NCBI GenBank assembly: GCA_036564135.1
Contig: DATCLC010000107.1
Coordinates: 1-5,923, forward strand
DNA length: 5,923 nt
DNA from: RSA11 sp036564135
Lineage (GTDB): Bacteria > Actinomycetota > Thermoleophilia > Solirubrobacterales > 70-9
Direction: 5' to 3'
The notes below the pieces were generated by a model, which was given only the letters and a program-made list of their open reading frames with translations, was not told where the DNA came from and ran no database searches. Below, piece by piece: positions 1-5,923 of the stretch. The stretch's first letter is position 1; each line of letters starts with the position of its first letter. The position numbers were made by a program, and so were the translations under genes.

Positions 1-161
1 GCAGAACGGCACGCCGCAGCCCATGCAGCGCTGGGCCTGGCGGCGCAGCTCGGGCTCCGGCAGGACCTTGTAGATCTCGCCGTAGTCCTTGACGCGCTCG
101 GCCGGGTCGCGCTCGGGCAGCGCGGCGCGCGGGACCTCGAGAAATCCGCGGGGATCCGGCA

Positions 162-162
<1 letters not shown>
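1..162 (-). CDS. gltD: Glutamate synthase [NADPH] small (beta) subunit GltD, N-terminal fragment
   Basis: Only the first 54 codons are inside the window; the gene continues past the left edge. GltD is the FAD-containing subunit that oxidises NADPH and passes electrons to GltB for glutamate synthesis in the cytoplasm. The visible part begins MPDPRGFLEVPR, continues with ERVKDYGEIY (residues 22-31) and reaches the cysteine motif CMGCGVPFC (Cys46, Cys49, Cys54). These are the family's conserved N-terminal segment and the first three cysteines of its N-terminal iron-sulphur region; the FAD and NADPH domains would follow off the edge. The ATG shares its A with the gltB stop codon (TGATG), and an AGGGG sequence ends 10 bases upstream inside gltB. 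Translation is therefore probably coupled to gltB. Identity is secure from the motif and its position after gltB; whether the rest of the gene is intact cannot be seen. Confidence 0.97.
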
Positions 163-4745
<4,583 letters not shown>

Positions 4746-4753
4746 CGAATTCT

Positions 4754-4759
4754 TCACCT
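4754..4759 (-). promoter_or_regulatory. gltB ribosome binding site (AGGTGA)
   Basis: AGGTGA on the minus strand (4759-4754) lies 8 bases before the ATG at 4745, an ideal Shine-Dalgarno spacing. It decides the start. The alternative upstream TTG at 4820 has no comparable site and would add 25 residues (including CHYPFGAADLPDRAF) with no resemblance to the family. Confidence 0.8.
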
Positions 4760-4787
4760 GGACGAAAGCGCGGTCGGGGAGGTCCGC

Positions 4788-4796
4788 GGCCCCAAA
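4788..4796. repeat. Direct repeat GGCCCCAAA, copy 1
   Basis: First copy of an exact 9-base direct repeat; the second starts 42 bases further on at 4830. This copy lies 42 to 50 bases upstream of the gltB ATG, just downstream (in the gltB direction) of the TACCCT candidate -10, so it would be in the gltB leader. It may be a regulator half-site or a chance repeat in GC-rich sequence. Confidence 0.3.
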
Positions 4797-4829
4797 AGGG
4801 TAATGGCAGGCGCGGGACAATGGGGGGAA

Positions 4830-4838
4830 GGCCCCAAA
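4830..4838. repeat. Direct repeat GGCCCCAAA, copy 2
   Basis: Second exact copy, 42 bases from the first. It also lies inside a larger inverted arrangement, GGGGAA (4824-4829) and TTCCCC (4840-4845), separated by 10 bases. It sits immediately upstream of the TATAAG candidate -10 for the plus-strand gene, a position where a bound protein could affect that promoter. Function is not shown. Confidence 0.3.
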
Positions 4839-4843
4839 TTTCC

Positions 4844-4856
4844 CCGCTATAAGCGG
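4844..4856. repeat. 13-base inverted repeat CCGCT-ATA-AGCGG
   Basis: The arms CCGCT (4844-4848) and AGCGG (4852-4856) are exact reverse complements around the three-base centre ATA. The element contains TATAAG on plus and TATAGC on minus, so it overlaps -10-like hexamers for both directions. It could be an operator for a dimeric regulator, a shared -10 region for divergent promoters, or chance. The symmetry is seen directly; the function is inference. Confidence 0.45.
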
Positions 4857-4898
4857 ACGTTCAGGGGGTCGTGACCGCGCTTTGTCAGACTGGATTTC

Positions 4899-5923
4899 GT
4901 GTCGGCAGGCGGCCCCAGGCTATCCGTCCTCGACCTCGCTCCGGTCGGCGAGGGCTCAAGCCCGGCGGAGGCGCTGGCGAACTCGGTCGAGCTGATCCAG
5001 CTCGCCGAGCGGCTCGGCTACCACCGCCACTGGGTCGCCGAGCACCACAACATGCCGGGGATCGCGAGCTCGAACCCGCCGGTCCTGATCGCGCACCTCG
5101 CCGCGCACACGAAGACGATCCGGGTGGGCTCGGGCGGCGTGATGCTGCCCAACCACGCGCCGCTCGTGGTCGCCGAGCAGTTCGGCGCGCTGGAGGCGCT
5201 GCACCCCGGCCGCATCGACCTGGGCATCGGCCGCGCGCCGGGCACCGACCCCGCGACCGCCGCCGCGCTGCGCCGCACGGCCGACCCGCTCTCGGCAGAG
5301 GACTTCCCCCAGCAGCTCGCCGAGCTGATCGCGTGGTTCCGCGGGGAGTTCCCCGAGGGTCATCCGTACGAGGGCATCACGGCCGTGCCGGGCGCGGGGT
5401 ACGAGCCCGAGCTCTGGCTGCTCGGTTCCTCCGACTACTCCGCGCAGGTCGCCGGGATGCTCGGCTGGCCGTTCGCGTTCGCGCACCACTTCTCGCCGCG
5501 CAACACGCTGCCCGCGCTCGAGCTCTACCGGTCGCGCTTCACCCCCTCCGAGCGGCTTGAGGAGCCCTACGCGATGGTCGCCGTCGCCGTGATCTGCGCC
5601 GAGGACGACGAGCGCGCCCGCTATCTGGCGGGCCCGTCGAAGCTCTCGATGGCGCGCCTGCGCGCCGGGATGCCGAGCCGCCTGCCGACGCCCGAGGAGG
5701 CCGCCCGGCACAACTTCACCCCGGCCGAGGAGGCGCTGCTCGGCGGGCTTTCCGGCTCAGCCGTGATCGGCGGGCCCGACACCGTGAGGGCCGGCCTCGA
5801 GAAGCTGATCGCCGACACCCAGGCCGACGAGATCATGATCACGACCATGGTGCACGGCCAAAAGGACCGCCTGCGCTCCTACGAGCTCGTCGCCGAGCTC
5901 ATGGGGCTGCGCGCCGCGACCGA
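4899..5923 (+). CDS. Luciferase-like (LLM class) flavin-dependent oxidoreductase, YhbW-like, 3' end cut by window edge
   Basis: 341 codons are visible and no stop is reached; E. coli YhbW has about 335 residues, so only the extreme C-terminus should be missing. The family has the bacterial luciferase TIM-barrel fold and typically uses reduced FMN and oxygen to oxidise a small substrate; the substrate here is unknown. Family signatures are LSVLDLAPVGEGSS (8-21), ERLGYHRHWVAEHHNMPGIA (37-56), GSGGVMLPNHAPLVVAEQFG (77-96), HPGRIDLGIGRAPGTD (102-117), LWLLGSSDYSAQ (from 172), FAFAHHFSP and DEIMI (310-314). No signal peptide or membrane segment is seen, so it should be cytoplasmic. The GTG at 4899 is chosen because it places the LLDLAP-like motif as far from the N-terminus as in YhbW, and an in-frame TGA at 4872-4874 closes the frame upstream. 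No strong ribosome binding site precedes it (only TGGA at 4891-4894), so initiation may be weak. It is divergent from gltB, with no obvious role in glutamate synthesis. Confidence 0.94.
   Translation, partial: MSAGGPRLSVLDLAPVGEGSSPAEALANSVELIQLAERLGYHRHWVAEHHNMPGIASSNPPVLIAHLAAHTKTIRVGSGGVMLPNHAPLVVAEQFGALEALHPGRIDLGIGRAPGTDPATAAALRRTADPLSAEDFPQQLAELIAWFRGEFPEGHPYEGITAVPGAGYEPELWLLGSSDYSAQVAGMLGWPFAFAHHFSPRNTLPALELYRSRFTPSERLEEPYAMVAVAVICAEDDERARYLAGPSKLSMARLRAGMPSRLPTPEEAARHNFTPAEEALLGGLSGSAVIGGPDTVRAGLEKLIADTQADEIMITTMVHGQKDRLRSYELVAELMGLRAAT

Larger units (their letters stand above)
4746..4898. promoter_or_regulatory. Divergent intergenic control region between gltB and the flavin monooxygenase gene
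   Basis: The 153 bases between two genes read away from each other must hold the promoters of both, unless one is expressed from elsewhere. The region contains the only notable A/T-rich patches in the window (CAAATTT around 4835-4841 and TATAA at 4848-4852). Candidate -10 elements are TATAAG on plus (4848-4853), TATAGC on minus (4851-4846) and TACCCT on minus (4802-4797, fitting the loose actinobacterial TANNNT). None has a clear TTGACA-like -35 at 16-18 bases, so the exact promoters are unresolved. No riboswitch, attenuator or terminator was recognised. I found no convincing paired GlnR-type (GTNAC) or AmtR-type site. Confidence 0.6.

Noticed and set aside
4815..4820. TTGTCC on minus as a -35 element for gltB
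   Set aside because: Only 12 bases separate it from the TACCCT candidate -10, too short for a standard promoter spacer.
4871..4875. GTGAC, a possible half-site for the actinobacterial nitrogen regulator GlnR (GTNAC)
   Set aside because: It is a single 5-base match with no properly spaced partner sites around it, so it is expected by chance.
4871..5560. 229-codon frame on plus starting with GTG at 4871
   Set aside because: It is out of frame with the clear luciferase-like protein and translates to Arg/Ala/Gly/Pro-rich sequence, so it is a shadow frame.
4956..5711. 251-codon frame on minus opposite the flavin monooxygenase
   Set aside because: There is no recognisable motif, its composition is typical of an antisense shadow, and the plus-strand frame has clear family signatures.

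Overview
The window is GC-rich DNA, roughly 70% G+C by eye, with strong G/C preference at third codon positions. Together with the style of the glutamate synthase protein this suggests a high-GC actinobacterium (Actinomycetota). A Thermoleophilia/Solirubrobacterales-like origin is possible but is only an impression. The stretch is chromosomal, housekeeping in character, and shows no mobile element, CRISPR array or RNA gene.

Layout. Positions 1-162 (minus strand) hold the first 54 codons of gltD, the small subunit of NADPH-dependent glutamate synthase (GOGAT); the rest lies beyond the left edge. Positions 162-4745 (minus) hold a complete gltB, the 1527-residue large subunit. Its catalytic N-terminal cysteine, FMN/synthase domain, 3Fe-4S cysteines and C-terminal beta-helix are all visible. 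The two genes overlap by one base (TGATG), so gltB-gltD is an operon read leftwards. Positions 4746-4898 are a 153-base divergent intergenic region, more A/T-rich in places than the genes. It contains a good gltB ribosome binding site and candidate promoter or operator elements. From 4899 to the right edge (plus strand) is a nearly complete luciferase-like, flavin-dependent monooxygenase resembling E. coli YhbW; its stop codon is not reached.

How the genes work together. GltB and GltD form the GOGAT enzyme. GltD oxidises NADPH and passes electrons through iron-sulphur clusters to the FMN site of GltB, where 2-oxoglutarate and glutamine-derived ammonia become glutamate. This is the second half of the GS/GOGAT ammonia assimilation pathway. 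The divergent oxidoreductase has no evident part in this. It shares only the control region and, in general terms, a dependence on reduced flavin.

I found no convincing new biological system. The most interesting non-coding signals are a 13-base inverted repeat over -10-like sequences on both strands, and a 9-base direct repeat 42 bases apart, both in the divergent intergenic region. Long open frames opposite gltB are composition artefacts.
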